Below are positions 6,485 through 14,708 of a DNA stretch of 16,783 nucleotides, one piece after another; position 1 is the first letter of the stretch; each line of letters starts with the position of its first letter. The notes below the pieces were generated by a model. It did no database searches. It saw nothing but the letters and a program-made list of their open reading frames with translations, and was not told the DNA's origin. The stretch comes from JANYCD01 sp043738385 (GTDB lineage: Bacteria > Pseudomonadota > Gammaproteobacteria > Burkholderiales > Rhodocyclaceae), in the NCBI GenBank assembly GCA_043738385.1, contig JAYUGL010000072.1, positions 1 to 16,783 on the forward strand, read 5' to 3'. The translations under genes were made by a program, and so were the position numbers.

Positions 6485-6969
6485 GGCTCGTCCTTTGCTG
6501 GTTGGTGAAATTTCGGGACTCAAAACAGGGCCCCAACTAAAGTAATCTTCGGATGACTCAAGCCCGTCATTACTGAATGAATCCTGGCATGGCTACGGAT
6601 GCCAAGCGTCTCAGGAGCCCATCCGTCCGAATGCGCCGGCCCGTTATTGCTGTTCAGATCCTGTGTCGTTCACGACAACACTGTGTCGTTCACGACAACA
6701 TGAACTACCCCGCGCCTGTGACGATAAGCACACTCCCGAGGAGAGAAGTCGCCGCGGCGCCAGAGGGTGATTGGGATGCCAACGTGCATATGAGAATGAC
6801 TCTACGGAGCGCTAGTCGCTTGTGCGTGAATCTGCGGTGAATCCATGGTGATGGTCCTGCCGGCTCAGCATTCGCAGTTCGCGCCGCGCGATCCTTGCCA
6901 TCGTCATTCCGGTCAGCCAGAGAATCACGCAGGTGCCTCCATCATTCCGCCGCCAGGAACAGCTCACGC
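6485..6969. other. 485-bp intergenic region upstream of badI
   Basis: This region lies between the end of the MDR-type oxidoreductase gene and badI. Apart from the badI ribosome site (6491-6496) and the tandem operator-like repeat at 6661-6700, I find no supported gene. Short frames on both strands lack ribosome sites and protein-like composition. I could not identify a convincing -35/-10 pair for badI, so its promoter may depend on an activator. Confidence 0.5.
6661..6700. repeat. Exact tandem duplication of a 20-bp unit with internal dyad (operator-like)
   Basis: The 20-mer ctgtgtcgttcacgacaaca occurs twice without a gap (6661-6680, 6681-6700). Each unit contains TGTCGT-TC-ACGACA, a 6-2-6 inverted repeat (6664-6677 and 6684-6697), so the two dyads lie on the same helix face about two turns apart. 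It is 177-216 bp upstream of the badI start. This is what two dimer sites of a repressor or activator look like; the regulator is not identified. Confidence 0.55.
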
Positions 6970-7992
6970 TCATCGAGCGTCTCCTCCGTCACACTTTACT
7001 TCCAGGACGATGCTACCCAAGCTTTGCCCGGTCGCCGCCAGCGTGAGCGCCTCGCGGAAGTCATCAAACGCAAAGCGATGGGCAATCGGCGGTGCCTGGA
7101 CTGCACCACGGTTGTAGAGCGCAATGATCGCTCGATCATTGGAGGCGCTTAGCTCGGGGAAGCGCGATTCGAACTTCGATAGCTCAACACCGATCAACGA
7201 AGCGCCTTTGAGCAACGCCAAGTTGACGGGCAAGGATGGAATGCGACCGGCTGCAAACCCGATCACCAAGTGACGGCCGCCGACAGCGAGCGAGCGAAAG
7301 GCCCTCTCGGTCGCATCTCCCCCTACGGGATCCACGACGACGTCGACACCATGTCCATCGGTCAAGCTGCGCACTTGGTCGCGCCAGTCGACCGCATTGG
7401 TGTCAATAGCGTGGCTGGCGCCCAAGCCCAGTGCCAATTTTCGTTTCGCATCGGTCGAGGCCGAGGCGATCACCTTGGCCCCCATGGCGGCAGCGAGTTG
7501 GACTGCCGCGATACCAACAGATCCCGCTGCGCCCAGTACCAGGACATGTTCTCCAGGCGTGACGGAGGCGCCTTGGACAAGTGCGTGGTAGGCACATCCG
7601 AAACCTCCCCTAAAGACCGCCGCGTCCGCGAACGAAAGGCGATCTGGAATCTTCAAGGCCGCCTCTTGACGAACGTCGATGCGCTCGGCGTATTTGCCAC
7701 CCACTCCCACGCACGCGACGCGATCGCCCACGAAGAACCGAGACACGCCTTCGCCGACATCCACGACGACGCCAGACACCTCGTTGCCAGGAATGAATGG
7801 GAGCGGCACTTTGACTTGATGGCGACCGCTGGCAATGAGTGCGTCGACAAACGTCACGCCTGCGGCATGCACCTCGATTGCCAAGTGGCCCGGCGCGGGC
7901 GGCTGGCATTCGATGTTTTCGATCGCATAGCCGTCAAAAGCGCCTAGCGCGCGGCCAACGATCGCACGTACCCTGCTCGAGCGATCATTCAT
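6970..7992 (-). CDS. Zinc-free medium-chain reductase, NADPH:quinone oxidoreductase family
   Basis: The protein has 340 aa from ATG 7992; no good Shine-Dalgarno is visible. The N-terminal GroES-like domain contains AGVTFVDALIASGRHQ and PGNEVSGVVVDVGEGV (68-83), and the Rossmann domain contains VLVLGAAGSVGIAAVQLAAAMG (150-171) with nucleotide motif AAGSVG. Catalytic-zinc cysteines are lacking, which places it in the quinone-oxidoreductase/enoyl-reductase branch. Members reduce quinones, enones or enoyl thioesters with NAD(P)H. It points the same way as the badI operon but is separated by 485 bp and diverges from the regulator gene (216-bp gap). A role as an enone or enoyl-CoA reductase in ring catabolism is possible but unproven. 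Confidence 0.8.
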   Translation of the reverse strand: MNDRSSRVRAIVGRALGAFDGYAIENIECQPPAPGHLAIEVHAAGVTFVDALIASGRHQVKVPLPFIPGNEVSGVVVDVGEGVSRFFVGDRVACVGVGGKYAERIDVRQEAALKIPDRLSFADAAVFRGGFGCAYHALVQGASVTPGEHVLVLGAAGSVGIAAVQLAAAMGAKVIASASTDAKRKLALGLGASHAIDTNAVDWRDQVRSLTDGHGVDVVVDPVGGDATERAFRSLAVGGRHLVIGFAAGRIPSLPVNLALLKGASLIGVELSKFESRFPELSASNDRAIIALYNRGAVQAPPIAHRFAFDDFREALTLAATGQSLGSIVLEVKCDGGDAR

Positions 7993-8208
7993 CAGTTGAT
8001 TTGGGTCATGGGTAAAGGCAGATGAATACGTGGAGGCAAGAAAGTTTACTTATTAGAGCCACACCGTTCATTCGAATCGTGAAGCGCGCGTGGAGCAGAC
8101 GTGAACATCATGTCGTCGCGGTGTCGGAGCGCATCCGACGCCGCCATTACCCCTGCGGTTGGAAAGGTGTTAGACTTTTCCGCAAGCACATTCGTGGAGA
8201 ATATTGCT

Positions 8209-9912
8209 ATGCCGAACGTGGTTCAGCCTTCGTCCGTCCCTGCGGCTTCGACTCCAGATACCTTTTCCTTAGACCGTGCGAATCAATTGCTTTGGCGGGG
8301 AGATCAGCCAACGCGCGTTCCCCCAAAGGTGTTCCAGTTGCTCGTTTACCTGCGCGACAACCCGGGGCGAATCGTTAATCACGACGAGCTTCTCGACGCG
8401 GTCTGGCCACGCGAATATGTTCAGCCTGAGATACTGAAGACGTACGTCAAGACCATTCGCCGGCTGCTCGACGACGACGCGCATCAGCCAGGCTATATCG
8501 AGACGCGCCCGCGATGTGGGTACCGTTTTATCGGACACTTGCCTGATCGTCCCGACGCGGCCGCGGCGTACAAGGGTCGGCTCGTCGGGCGCAATGCGGC
8601 GATGACCGGCATTCAGTCTGCGTTAAGCGCGGCCCGGGCAGGTCAGCGTCGCTGCCTGTTCGTCGTCGGTGAGACCGGAATCGGCAAGACGCGCTTGATC
8701 GACGAGTTCGTGGCGCGGGCGAGCGACGAACCGACGACCTTCTATCGCGTTGACTGCGCGCCGGCTCAACACGCGGCAATCAGCTTTTCACTGGCCCGCG
8801 AATTGCACAAGGAGATGTCCAACGTCACCGGCATAGAGCCGGCTTTCTCATCTTCCGAGACTCTCTGCCAAGCGATAGTTTCTGCAGCACGGACGCGGCC
8901 GATCGTTGTGGTCATCGAGAATCTGCAATGGGCAGACGCCTCGGCAACCGACATTGTGTCGCGCCTCGCGTATGGACGAGAACCCACTCACCTGTTGGTG
9001 GTCGCCAGCTATCGGCCGCTCATTCCGCGCGACCGGCTCTGTCGCGGCTGGTCTCTCATGCTCGACTTGGTTGTGCATGGTGTTGCCCAGGAAGTGCACC
9101 TCGACGGCCTCGACGAAAGTGACGTCGGACGGCTGGTGCTCCTCAACAACACCGTTTCACTCGCACAAGACGCCGTCGAGGCGATTGATCGTCAGGCCGG
9201 CGGTAATCCCTTGATCGTCTCGGCGCTTGTCGATCAAATGGTCGCCGAGATCCGAGAGAGCGGACACAGCAGGTTGTTAGAGATGCTGTCGATCCATGAC
9301 TACGAGTGTGACTTCTCCGCAAATGTGGTTCCCGAAGTGATCCGCCAAACACTGGAGCTGCAACTTCAGCGACTCGGGGAGCGCGCCCGTCGCGTTCTTG
9401 AATGCGGAAGCAACATCGGACATGCCTTCTGCACGTGGGCAGTCGCTCAGATCTTGCAGACAAATCCGATCGAGACCGATGAAATCTGTCGCTCGATGGC
9501 TGGACGTGACCAGATGCTTCGGGAGAGCGGCATCTATGTGTTTCCCGATGGAAGCGTCTCACCGGTCTACAGTTTTCGTACGCGGCTGTACTCGCGGTTG
9601 CTGCTTTCAGGTCAGTCGTACGCGCTGCGCGAGCAGGCGCAGCAGCGCTTCACCGAAGCCGTCGAGAATTTGTGGGGGGACGATGTTGGCACCGTGGCAA
9701 TCGAGATGACCGGGCACTTCGAAGCAGTGCACGACTGGTCGCGCGCACTGCATTACGCAAAGCTTGCGGTCGCGAATGCACAGCAGCGTGCGACCCGGGG
9801 GGATGCCGCTTCGCTGCTTCGCAAGGCAATGCTTATCAGTGAACGACTGCCGATGAAGAGGCGCGTCAATGAGCGCGCCTTCTTTGCCCGGGAATTGTCC
9901 AGCCTCAGTTGA
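8209..9912 (+). CDS. Winged-helix plus AAA/NACHT-like ATPase regulator, probably C-terminally truncated
   Basis: ATG 8209 has GGAG at 8196-8199 nine bases upstream; the frame is open further (GTG 8101) but that part is not protein-like. Product 567 aa. Residues about 18-110 form an OmpR/CadC-type winged helix (VPPKVFQLLVYLRDNPGRIV, then YVKTIRRLL and RCGYRFIG). Residues about 125-420 form a signal-transducing ATPase as in MalT/LuxR-like regulators: Walker A GETGIGKT (154-161) and Walker B IVVVIENLQWAD (232-243), where Glu replaces the usual first Asp. The protein ends just after one helical repeat (RALHYAKLAVANAQQRATRG), whereas relatives carry a long TPR sensor domain of several hundred residues. 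The next bases are a scar of another gene. It may control the neighbouring catabolic genes, perhaps in a constitutive form. Confidence 0.75.
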   Translation: MPNVVQPSSVPAASTPDTFSLDRANQLLWRGDQPTRVPPKVFQLLVYLRDNPGRIVNHDELLDAVWPREYVQPEILKTYVKTIRRLLDDDAHQPGYIETRPRCGYRFIGHLPDRPDAAAAYKGRLVGRNAAMTGIQSALSAARAGQRRCLFVVGETGIGKTRLIDEFVARASDEPTTFYRVDCAPAQHAAISFSLARELHKEMSNVTGIEPAFSSSETLCQAIVSAARTRPIVVVIENLQWADASATDIVSRLAYGREPTHLLVVASYRPLIPRDRLCRGWSLMLDLVVHGVAQEVHLDGLDESDVGRLVLLNNTVSLAQDAVEAIDRQAGGNPLIVSALVDQMVAEIRESGHSRLLEMLSIHDYECDFSANVVPEVIRQTLELQLQRLGERARRVLECGSNIGHAFCTWAVAQILQTNPIETDEICRSMAGRDQMLRESGIYVFPDGSVSPVYSFRTRLYSRLLLSGQSYALREQAQQRFTEAVENLWGDDVGTVAIEMTGHFEAVHDWSRALHYAKLAVANAQQRATRGDAASLLRKAMLISERLPMKRRVNERAFFARELSSLS

Positions 9913-9924
9913 CTTTCCCGCCGC

Positions 9925-10020
9925 TCAGGCAGCGGCGATCCCTTTCAGAACGAAGCGCTGTGCCTTGCCACTCGCTGTGCGAGGCAGACCGTCGATAGTC
10001 TAAATACGTTCGGGCCAGAA
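9925..10020 (-). pseudogene. C-terminal scar of an AMP-dependent acyl-CoA ligase
   Basis: On the minus strand the frame ending at TGA 9925-9927 reads TIDGLPRTASGKAQRFVLKG. This is the A10 motif of the ANL superfamily with the catalytic Lys (SGK), as found at the C-terminus of benzoate/cyclohexanecarboxylate-type CoA ligases. Upstream the same frame reads FWPERI, then an in-frame TAG at 10000-10002 interrupts it, and homology fades beyond about 10020. At most 32 codons survive. It may be the remains of the ligase that once fed the aliB-badHKI pathway; that is inference. Confidence 0.6.
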
Positions 10021-10215
10021 TGGCGGCGCTGATGTCGTTGTAGACCATGGGCGCGCATGTTCACACCGTTTACACCCTCGCTTCACTACGCCCACTGAAT
10101 GAAGATCGAAACTACGCCAGCCTGTTCGACGAGTGGCGTTGGCGGGAATCCGGACGGCAGTTGCGAAGTACAAGGGGTAGAGTCAAAATCAGACCTGCGG
10201 CGGAGGCCAGAAACG
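10021..10215. other. Non-coding stretch after the ligase scar
   Basis: Nothing further is recognisable between the ligase scar and the leader of the intact ligase. Open frames here lack ribosome sites or family features. No clear promoter could be assigned. Confidence 0.4.
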
Positions 10216-10242
10216 ATGAATAAAAGAGGATGGCTCAGATGA
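10216..10242 (+). CDS. Possible 8-aa leader peptide MNKRGWLR, overlapping the ligase start
   Basis: ATG 10216 has a strong Shine-Dalgarno GGAGG (10202-10206) with a nine-base gap. The frame MNKRGWLR ends at TGA 10240-10242, which overlaps the ATG of the ligase as ATGA. Such an arrangement allows re-initiation at the ligase start. It may be a genuine translational leader or a chance frame in front of a gene that has its own site (AGAGGA, 10225-10230). Confidence 0.35.
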   Translation: MNKRGWLR

Positions 10243-11834
10243 GGGACTGGAGCGATCTTCATGTCTCCATTCGTCGCGAAGCCCATTTCGGCGATCGCGT
10301 AGTTAATTGTTTCGCGGACCGCCCGTCGAACTATTTCGAAATGGTCCGCAACGCCGCAGCGCAAAATGCGGACGGCGAGGCGCTGATTTTTGGCGAGATC
10401 CGGTTGACCTGGAGAGAACTAGAGCAACGATCCGTCAGTTTTGCCAAGGGGCTTCTCTCCAGGGGCATAGCGCCCAAGGATCGAGTCGTCCTCTACCTGG
10501 GTAACCGAACGGAATTCGTTGTCGCGTTTCTCGCGTGCGCACGAATCGGGGCTATTATTGTTCCCATCAACTTTCGCGAACAAAGAGATACTCTTCGCCA
10601 CTTGATGCAGCACAGCGGAGCCCGCGCGGTCGTACACGAACGCGCATTATTCGACATGTTGCCGAGGACGGAGGAAGTTCCAGAGGTGAGTCTCCGCATC
10701 TGCCCCGAGGCGTGTCAGGGTTCGATAACTTTCTCCGATGTCTACGAGGACGGCGAACTCTCCACGCCGTACATTGTGTCGGAAGAGGACACGCTGTCCA
10801 TTAACTACACGTCCGGGACCACCGGCCCCCCCAAGGGCGTAGCACTTTCCCATATTGGGGTGATCCACGCCGCAATGTTTTACTCGCTTTGCGTCGGCCT
10901 GACATCGGATGATCGCTCGATTATCTCCATTCCGTTGAGCTTCACTGGCGGTCTTGTGTCAGCTTTGTCGGTAATCATTTACTGCGGCGGAACTGTCATT
11001 CTCATGCCGGAGTTCAAGGTCCAACACTTTCTCGAAACGGCTGTCAGAGAGCGCATGACCCAGACACTCATGGTTCCGGCGATGTACGAACTTTGCATTC
11101 GTCAACCTGATATCGATCGGTACGACTTGTCATCCTGGAAATACGGTATTTTTGGTGCGGCCCCGATGCGGGGAACCACCGTGCGGCGACTGGCGGAGAT
11201 ATTCCCAAATCTCAAGCTCATGAATTCCTACGGCGCCACCGAGAGTGGCGGCCCCTCAACCTTTGTGCGTCCCGAAGACACGGCGGCAAATCTGGATGCA
11301 GTAGGACAGGCGTTTCCGTGTGTCGAGCTAGCGGTGATGGACGAGAACTTTGTCGAACTGCCGCCGGGTAGCGTTGGAGAGCTCTGGATCCGGAGTCCGG
11401 CTTGCAGTGGCGGTTTTTGGCGCGACCCGGACCGGACCAGGGCGGAGTATTTCGGAGGGTTCTGGCGGACGGGCGACATCGCGATGATTAAAGAAGACGG
11501 GTTGGTCCGGCTAATCGACCGAAAGAAAGACATGATCAATCGCGGCGGCTACAAGATCTCATCGACGCAAGTCGAAGAGGTTCTTCACAATCATCCGTCT
11601 GTCGTGGAGTGCGCGGTCGTCGGACGACCTGATGAAGTTCTTGGCGAGCGAGTTCAAGCGTTCATTTGGACGGAAGATCCGATGCTTGAAGAGGCGGCCT
11701 TACGCGATCTCTGCGTCGAGCGACTTCCGGACTACAAAGTGCCGGAGTTCTTTTCGTTCACGGGCGCGCCTCTTCCACGCAATGCGAATGGAAAGATTCT
11801 GAAGCGGGTCTTGAGAGAGACATTGGGTATATAA
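10239..11834 (+). CDS. AMP-dependent acyl-CoA synthetase (ANL superfamily)
   Basis: The enzyme activates a carboxylic acid to its CoA thioester through an acyl-adenylate. ATG 10239 has AGAGGA (10225-10230) eight bases upstream; ATG 10230 directly abuts that site and is less likely. Product 531 aa, full length for the family. Motifs are YTSGTTGPPKG (190-200, ATP loop), NSYGATESGG (adenine/acyl pocket), WRTGDIAMIKEDGLVRLIDR with KKDMINRGGYKIS (hinge), and NANGKILKR with catalytic Lys519. The acyl group cannot be read from motifs. It is the only intact ligase in the window, so it could activate either cyclohexanecarboxylate-type acids or the hydroxy acid made via the BVMO. It converges on the phosphotransferase gene (33-bp gap). 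Confidence 0.88.
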   Translation: MRDWSDLHVSIRREAHFGDRVVNCFADRPSNYFEMVRNAAAQNADGEALIFGEIRLTWRELEQRSVSFAKGLLSRGIAPKDRVVLYLGNRTEFVVAFLACARIGAIIVPINFREQRDTLRHLMQHSGARAVVHERALFDMLPRTEEVPEVSLRICPEACQGSITFSDVYEDGELSTPYIVSEEDTLSINYTSGTTGPPKGVALSHIGVIHAAMFYSLCVGLTSDDRSIISIPLSFTGGLVSALSVIIYCGGTVILMPEFKVQHFLETAVRERMTQTLMVPAMYELCIRQPDIDRYDLSSWKYGIFGAAPMRGTTVRRLAEIFPNLKLMNSYGATESGGPSTFVRPEDTAANLDAVGQAFPCVELAVMDENFVELPPGSVGELWIRSPACSGGFWRDPDRTRAEYFGGFWRTGDIAMIKEDGLVRLIDRKKDMINRGGYKISSTQVEEVLHNHPSVVECAVVGRPDEVLGERVQAFIWTEDPMLEEAALRDLCVERLPDYKVPEFFSFTGAPLPRNANGKILKRVLRETLGI

Positions 11835-11867
11835 ACGATACCAGCACGACATTGAACGCCGGGGTTA

Positions 11868-12962
11868 CTACCAATCGAGGGGAGTGCCGATTAACTTGAC
11901 GGCGTGGTCGAGCATTGTCTCCAGAGAGACGGCCATATCGAGCTTGTTGGCATTGGACATTGTCTCTTTTTCGTAGAGCACAACTAACTGGGCCAGCGCC
12001 CCAACGTTACGGAACATGGCCAGAATCCAATAAAACTTTGTGTCCGCTTCTGATACTCTGGTGTCGGTGGCTCGTTGGTACGCGTCAAGCGCCTGACGCC
12101 GGGACCACCATCCTGGGGCCTTACAGGGCATACAACACTGGCGTGCGTACACTGGGATGTCGTCCGGCTCACCCCATACAAGCAGCATGAGCATCAGATC
12201 ATAAAATGGGTCACCGATTGTCGCCATTTCCCAGTCGATGATTCCCTGCACAGTTAAGGTTAAGGGGTCGACGAGGACATTTTCCAATTTAAAGTCCAAA
12301 TGGACAAGCGTACCAGGCCGATCGGCCGGTTGCAGAGCGATGAGAGCCTCTCGGATTGCATCGAATTTTCGCAATTGCTCGACCGACATGACCCTTGAGG
12401 CCCGGTTGCGCCACCCCTTGATCTGTCGCGAGATAAAACCCTCCGCGCGTCCCAGGTCGCTCAGCCCGGCCTCGGAGGGCGAGATGCGATGAAGCTGCGC
12501 CATGGCGCCAACGATCATTGCACTAAGCTGGCCACCAACGTTCTCGACCCCGGCCAACTCATCGGGCAGTTCGCGCCCGATGGTGATCCCCGTTCGGAAC
12601 TCGCTGATCAGGAAGGGCACGCCAATCACGCTGACGTCGTCGCAATAAGCCAAACTTTTCGGTGTCGTCGGCAAGCATCTCCCGAGTCGCGCCAGAATCT
12701 TGTGCTGCCGCACGAAATCATATGCTCCTGGAGGAGCGTCGTCGTTGGGCGGACGACGGAACACCGCTGGTTTGCCGTCGATGGAGATAAGGTAGTTAAG
12801 ATTTGCGACGCCTGAGGCAAACTGCCGAATCGAGATGTCCCGGTCAATCTTCATTCCGTGACGCCTGAGAAATAGATCGACGGCGTCCCAGTCTTGCGTT
12901 GTTTCCTGGCTTAGATCGACAAACACGTTGATCTCATTCCTGTCACGCGGGCCGACCTCCAT
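11868..12962 (-). CDS. APH-fold phosphotransferase, ACAD10/ACAD11 N-domain or LvaA type
   Basis: The protein has 364 aa from ATG 12962; no ribosome site precedes it, and in-frame GTG 12926 (after AGGA) is an alternative. Kinase-like features are a glycine loop region FASGVANLNYLI (48-59), FRRPP (68-72), catalytic HLDFKLEN (His221, Asp223, Asn228) and metal-binding IIDWEMATIGDP (Asp243). The WE-AT-GDP wording is typical of the APH subfamily fused to acyl-CoA dehydrogenase in ACAD10/11 and found separately as LvaA in levulinate catabolism. Those enzymes phosphorylate the 4-hydroxyl of 4-hydroxyacyl-CoA. Upstream in the same operon (120-bp gap) is the acyl-CoA dehydrogenase that would complete the reaction. 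Antibiotic-resistance function is unlikely. Confidence 0.82.
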   Translation of the reverse strand: MEVGPRDRNEINVFVDLSQETTQDWDAVDLFLRRHGMKIDRDISIRQFASGVANLNYLISIDGKPAVFRRPPNDDAPPGAYDFVRQHKILARLGRCLPTTPKSLAYCDDVSVIGVPFLISEFRTGITIGRELPDELAGVENVGGQLSAMIVGAMAQLHRISPSEAGLSDLGRAEGFISRQIKGWRNRASRVMSVEQLRKFDAIREALIALQPADRPGTLVHLDFKLENVLVDPLTLTVQGIIDWEMATIGDPFYDLMLMLLVWGEPDDIPVYARQCCMPCKAPGWWSRRQALDAYQRATDTRVSEADTKFYWILAMFRNVGALAQLVVLYEKETMSNANKLDMAVSLETMLDHAVKLIGTPLDW

Positions 12963-13082
12963 TGTCTGGGCGCTGCAACTGCTGGCGGAGCGACGCAGTC
13001 GCGCTCACGCGCAACACATACATTTGGGCAGCCCACCGCCTAGGGCCGAAAATTAAGCCAAGTACGCCAGCTGGCCGCTCGC

Positions 13083-14360
13083 TTATACATCTTGTCCTTT
13101 CTCCAACTTAAGGAAGCCAAAAAGATACCCGGCGGCGCGCCGCAACTGAATTTCTTCGGTACCTTCGGTAATGCGGTATCGTCGGTAGTGGCGGTAAATA
13201 TGTTCGAACGGTTTGTGCCGCGAATAGCCCAGCGCGCCGTGCACCTGTATCGCCCGATCCGCCGCTTCGCTGCAGAGACGGTTAGACCAGAAATTGAGCA
13301 TTGCGATTTTGTCGCCTTGTGAAGCCGCTCCGTTTTTGTCCATTAGCCAAGCCGTCTTGTGTAACAGCGCGCGCACCATTTCGCACTGGGCTTGCAACTC
13401 GACCAACGGAAACTGTATCGCTTGATTGCTCGACAGCGGCTTGCCGAAAGGCGAACGGCGCTTGGCATATTCGATCGATTCATTGACGCAATATTGCGCC
13501 GCACCCAAACTAGCTGCCGCCTGGCGAATGCGGTTCTCGTGAAAAAAGCGTTGCGCGATTTTCAGGCCGTCGCCTTCAACGCCGAAAATGTCGTCATCGC
13601 GAACCTTGACGTTTGTCAGACTGACGGTTGCATGATCGGTTGGCATCACGAACGTCCACAGAAGCTCCTCCACAACATGACCAGGCGGTGGCGTCGGTTT
13701 TAGCGGCACGAGGAACGCGGTAATGCCCTTCGCGTCACCTGCCTTGCCGCTGGTGCGAGCAAACACGATGTTCCCGTCGGTCCAGTTGGCGCCGGAATTC
13801 CAGGCTTTTACGCCATTGATGATCCAGACACCGCCTTCACGTCGAGCCACGGTCTCCATGTGCGTCGCGTCCGAACCGTGATTGGGCTCCGTGATCCCTA
13901 TCGCCAGCGTCCCAACGCCGCTTATTAAGCGGTCAAGGTAGAGTTTTTTTTGCGCTTCGCTCCCGAACTCCATCATCAATTGCGCAAATAGCGCATGAAA
14001 GACCGACACTATGGCGTGCTCGCTAGACGCGTCGTTGTGCAACCCCAAGCCCCTCGCGTTCAGATGCTCGCGTATGACCGCCAGTTCCAGATTAGTTCCG
14101 TTTTTCCCTCCTTGAGCCTTCGGCAACGCGTAGCGGAAATGACCCGCAGCATCAGCCCGCCGCACCGCTTCCGCGAGCAACGCCCTCCACTCCTTTGCAT
14201 GTACGCCACCGTTGGCCCAATCGGTACGGGAATTCTCGCGTCGGTGATCGAAGAAGCGAATATTGTCATCCTGCTGCTCTAGCGGCTTTATTTCGCGCTC
14301 TATGAAATCATCCAACTCGGCCAGGTAGTCCGTCAGCTTCTTTGGCAGTTCCATATCCAT
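13083..14360 (-). CDS. Acyl-CoA dehydrogenase, ACAD11/LvaC-like partner of the phosphotransferase
   Basis: The protein has 425 aa from ATG 14360, with GAGGAA (14368-14373) seven bases upstream. Features are EHLNARGLGLHNDASSEHAI in the N-terminal helical domain, IGITEPNHGSDATH in the FAD/substrate region, RRSPFGKPLSSNQAIQFPLV in the C-terminal helices, and RITEGTEEIQLRRAAGYLFG with the EGT Glu399. The long N-terminal insert (residues 30-75) is typical of the roughly 430-aa subfamily found beside APH-type phosphotransferases. In the ACAD10/11 and LvaA/LvaC route it eliminates phosphate from 4-phosphohydroxyacyl-CoA to give an enoyl-CoA. First gene of a two-gene operon with a strong predicted promoter. 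Substrate size is unknown. Confidence 0.85.
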   Translation of the reverse strand: MDMELPKKLTDYLAELDDFIEREIKPLEQQDDNIRFFDHRRENSRTDWANGGVHAKEWRALLAEAVRRADAAGHFRYALPKAQGGKNGTNLELAVIREHLNARGLGLHNDASSEHAIVSVFHALFAQLMMEFGSEAQKKLYLDRLISGVGTLAIGITEPNHGSDATHMETVARREGGVWIINGVKAWNSGANWTDGNIVFARTSGKAGDAKGITAFLVPLKPTPPPGHVVEELLWTFVMPTDHATVSLTNVKVRDDDIFGVEGDGLKIAQRFFHENRIRQAAASLGAAQYCVNESIEYAKRRSPFGKPLSSNQAIQFPLVELQAQCEMVRALLHKTAWLMDKNGAASQGDKIAMLNFWSNRLCSEAADRAIQVHGALGYSRHKPFEHIYRHYRRYRITEGTEEIQLRRAAGYLFGFLKLEKGQDV

Positions 14361-14463
14361 TGAAATGTTCCTCAGCGACAGTGCGCGTTGCCGTGATTCA
14401 GTTGTGGCCCAACGTCAATCTCGTGTTTTGATTTGCGACGACGCGGGGTGTTTCGCGCGATCC

Positions 14464-14481
14464 TTCGTGTGAACACACGAA
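14464..14481. promoter_or_regulatory. 18-bp perfect dyad in the leader of the dehydrogenase operon
   Basis: TTCGTGTG-AA-CACACGAA is an 8-2-8 inverted repeat. It lies about 40-60 nt downstream of the predicted minus-strand start site and about 105 nt before the ATG at 14360. It could be a repressor operator or a 5'-UTR hairpin. Confidence 0.5.
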
Positions 14482-14529
14482 AGAGGTGACTCGCGTTTCA
14501 CTTAACGAGGACATCCGAATATTTATCGA

Positions 14530-14558
14530 AATATAGAGAGAAGACTCGTCGCTGTCAA
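14530..14558 (-). promoter_or_regulatory. Sigma70-type promoter of the dehydrogenase-phosphotransferase operon
   Basis: On the minus strand TTGACA (complement of 14553-14558), a 17-nt spacer and TATATT (complement of 14530-14535) form a near-consensus promoter, with transcription starting near 14523. The -10 box overlaps a second dyad, ATATTT-ATCG-AAATAT (14519-14534), which could bind a regulator. Confidence 0.65.
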
Positions 14559-14608
14559 TCAACAGGATGACGCGTTTCGTGAGGTTTACAGGTGAAAATA
14601 ATTGATCG

Positions 14609-14636
14609 TTCAGGTCGCTCTAACGAGCCACCTGAA
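14609..14636. repeat. 12-bp inverted repeat with one mismatch between the divergent promoters
   Basis: TTCAGGTCGCTC (14609-14620), TAAC, GAGCCACCTGAA (14625-14636). Eleven of twelve positions pair. It sits about midway between the two divergent promoters and has no T tract, so an operator shared by both directions is more likely than a terminator. Confidence 0.4.
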
Positions 14637-14708
14637 TGGTGTAAAGGTGTGGCCTGGCGCGCGCAGGCGATTCTTTTGATTGAAAGACATAAGCGGACGC
14701 GGCGAAGA

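Noticed and set aside
5630..6508. Plus-strand open frame (292 codons) opposite badI
   Set aside because: Shadow of badI; no ribosome site and no recognisable domain.
6841..6969. Small minus-strand frame (VILWLTGMTMARIARREL) after the oxidoreductase gene
   Set aside because: No ribosome site and no family match beyond a vague resemblance to short kinase motifs.
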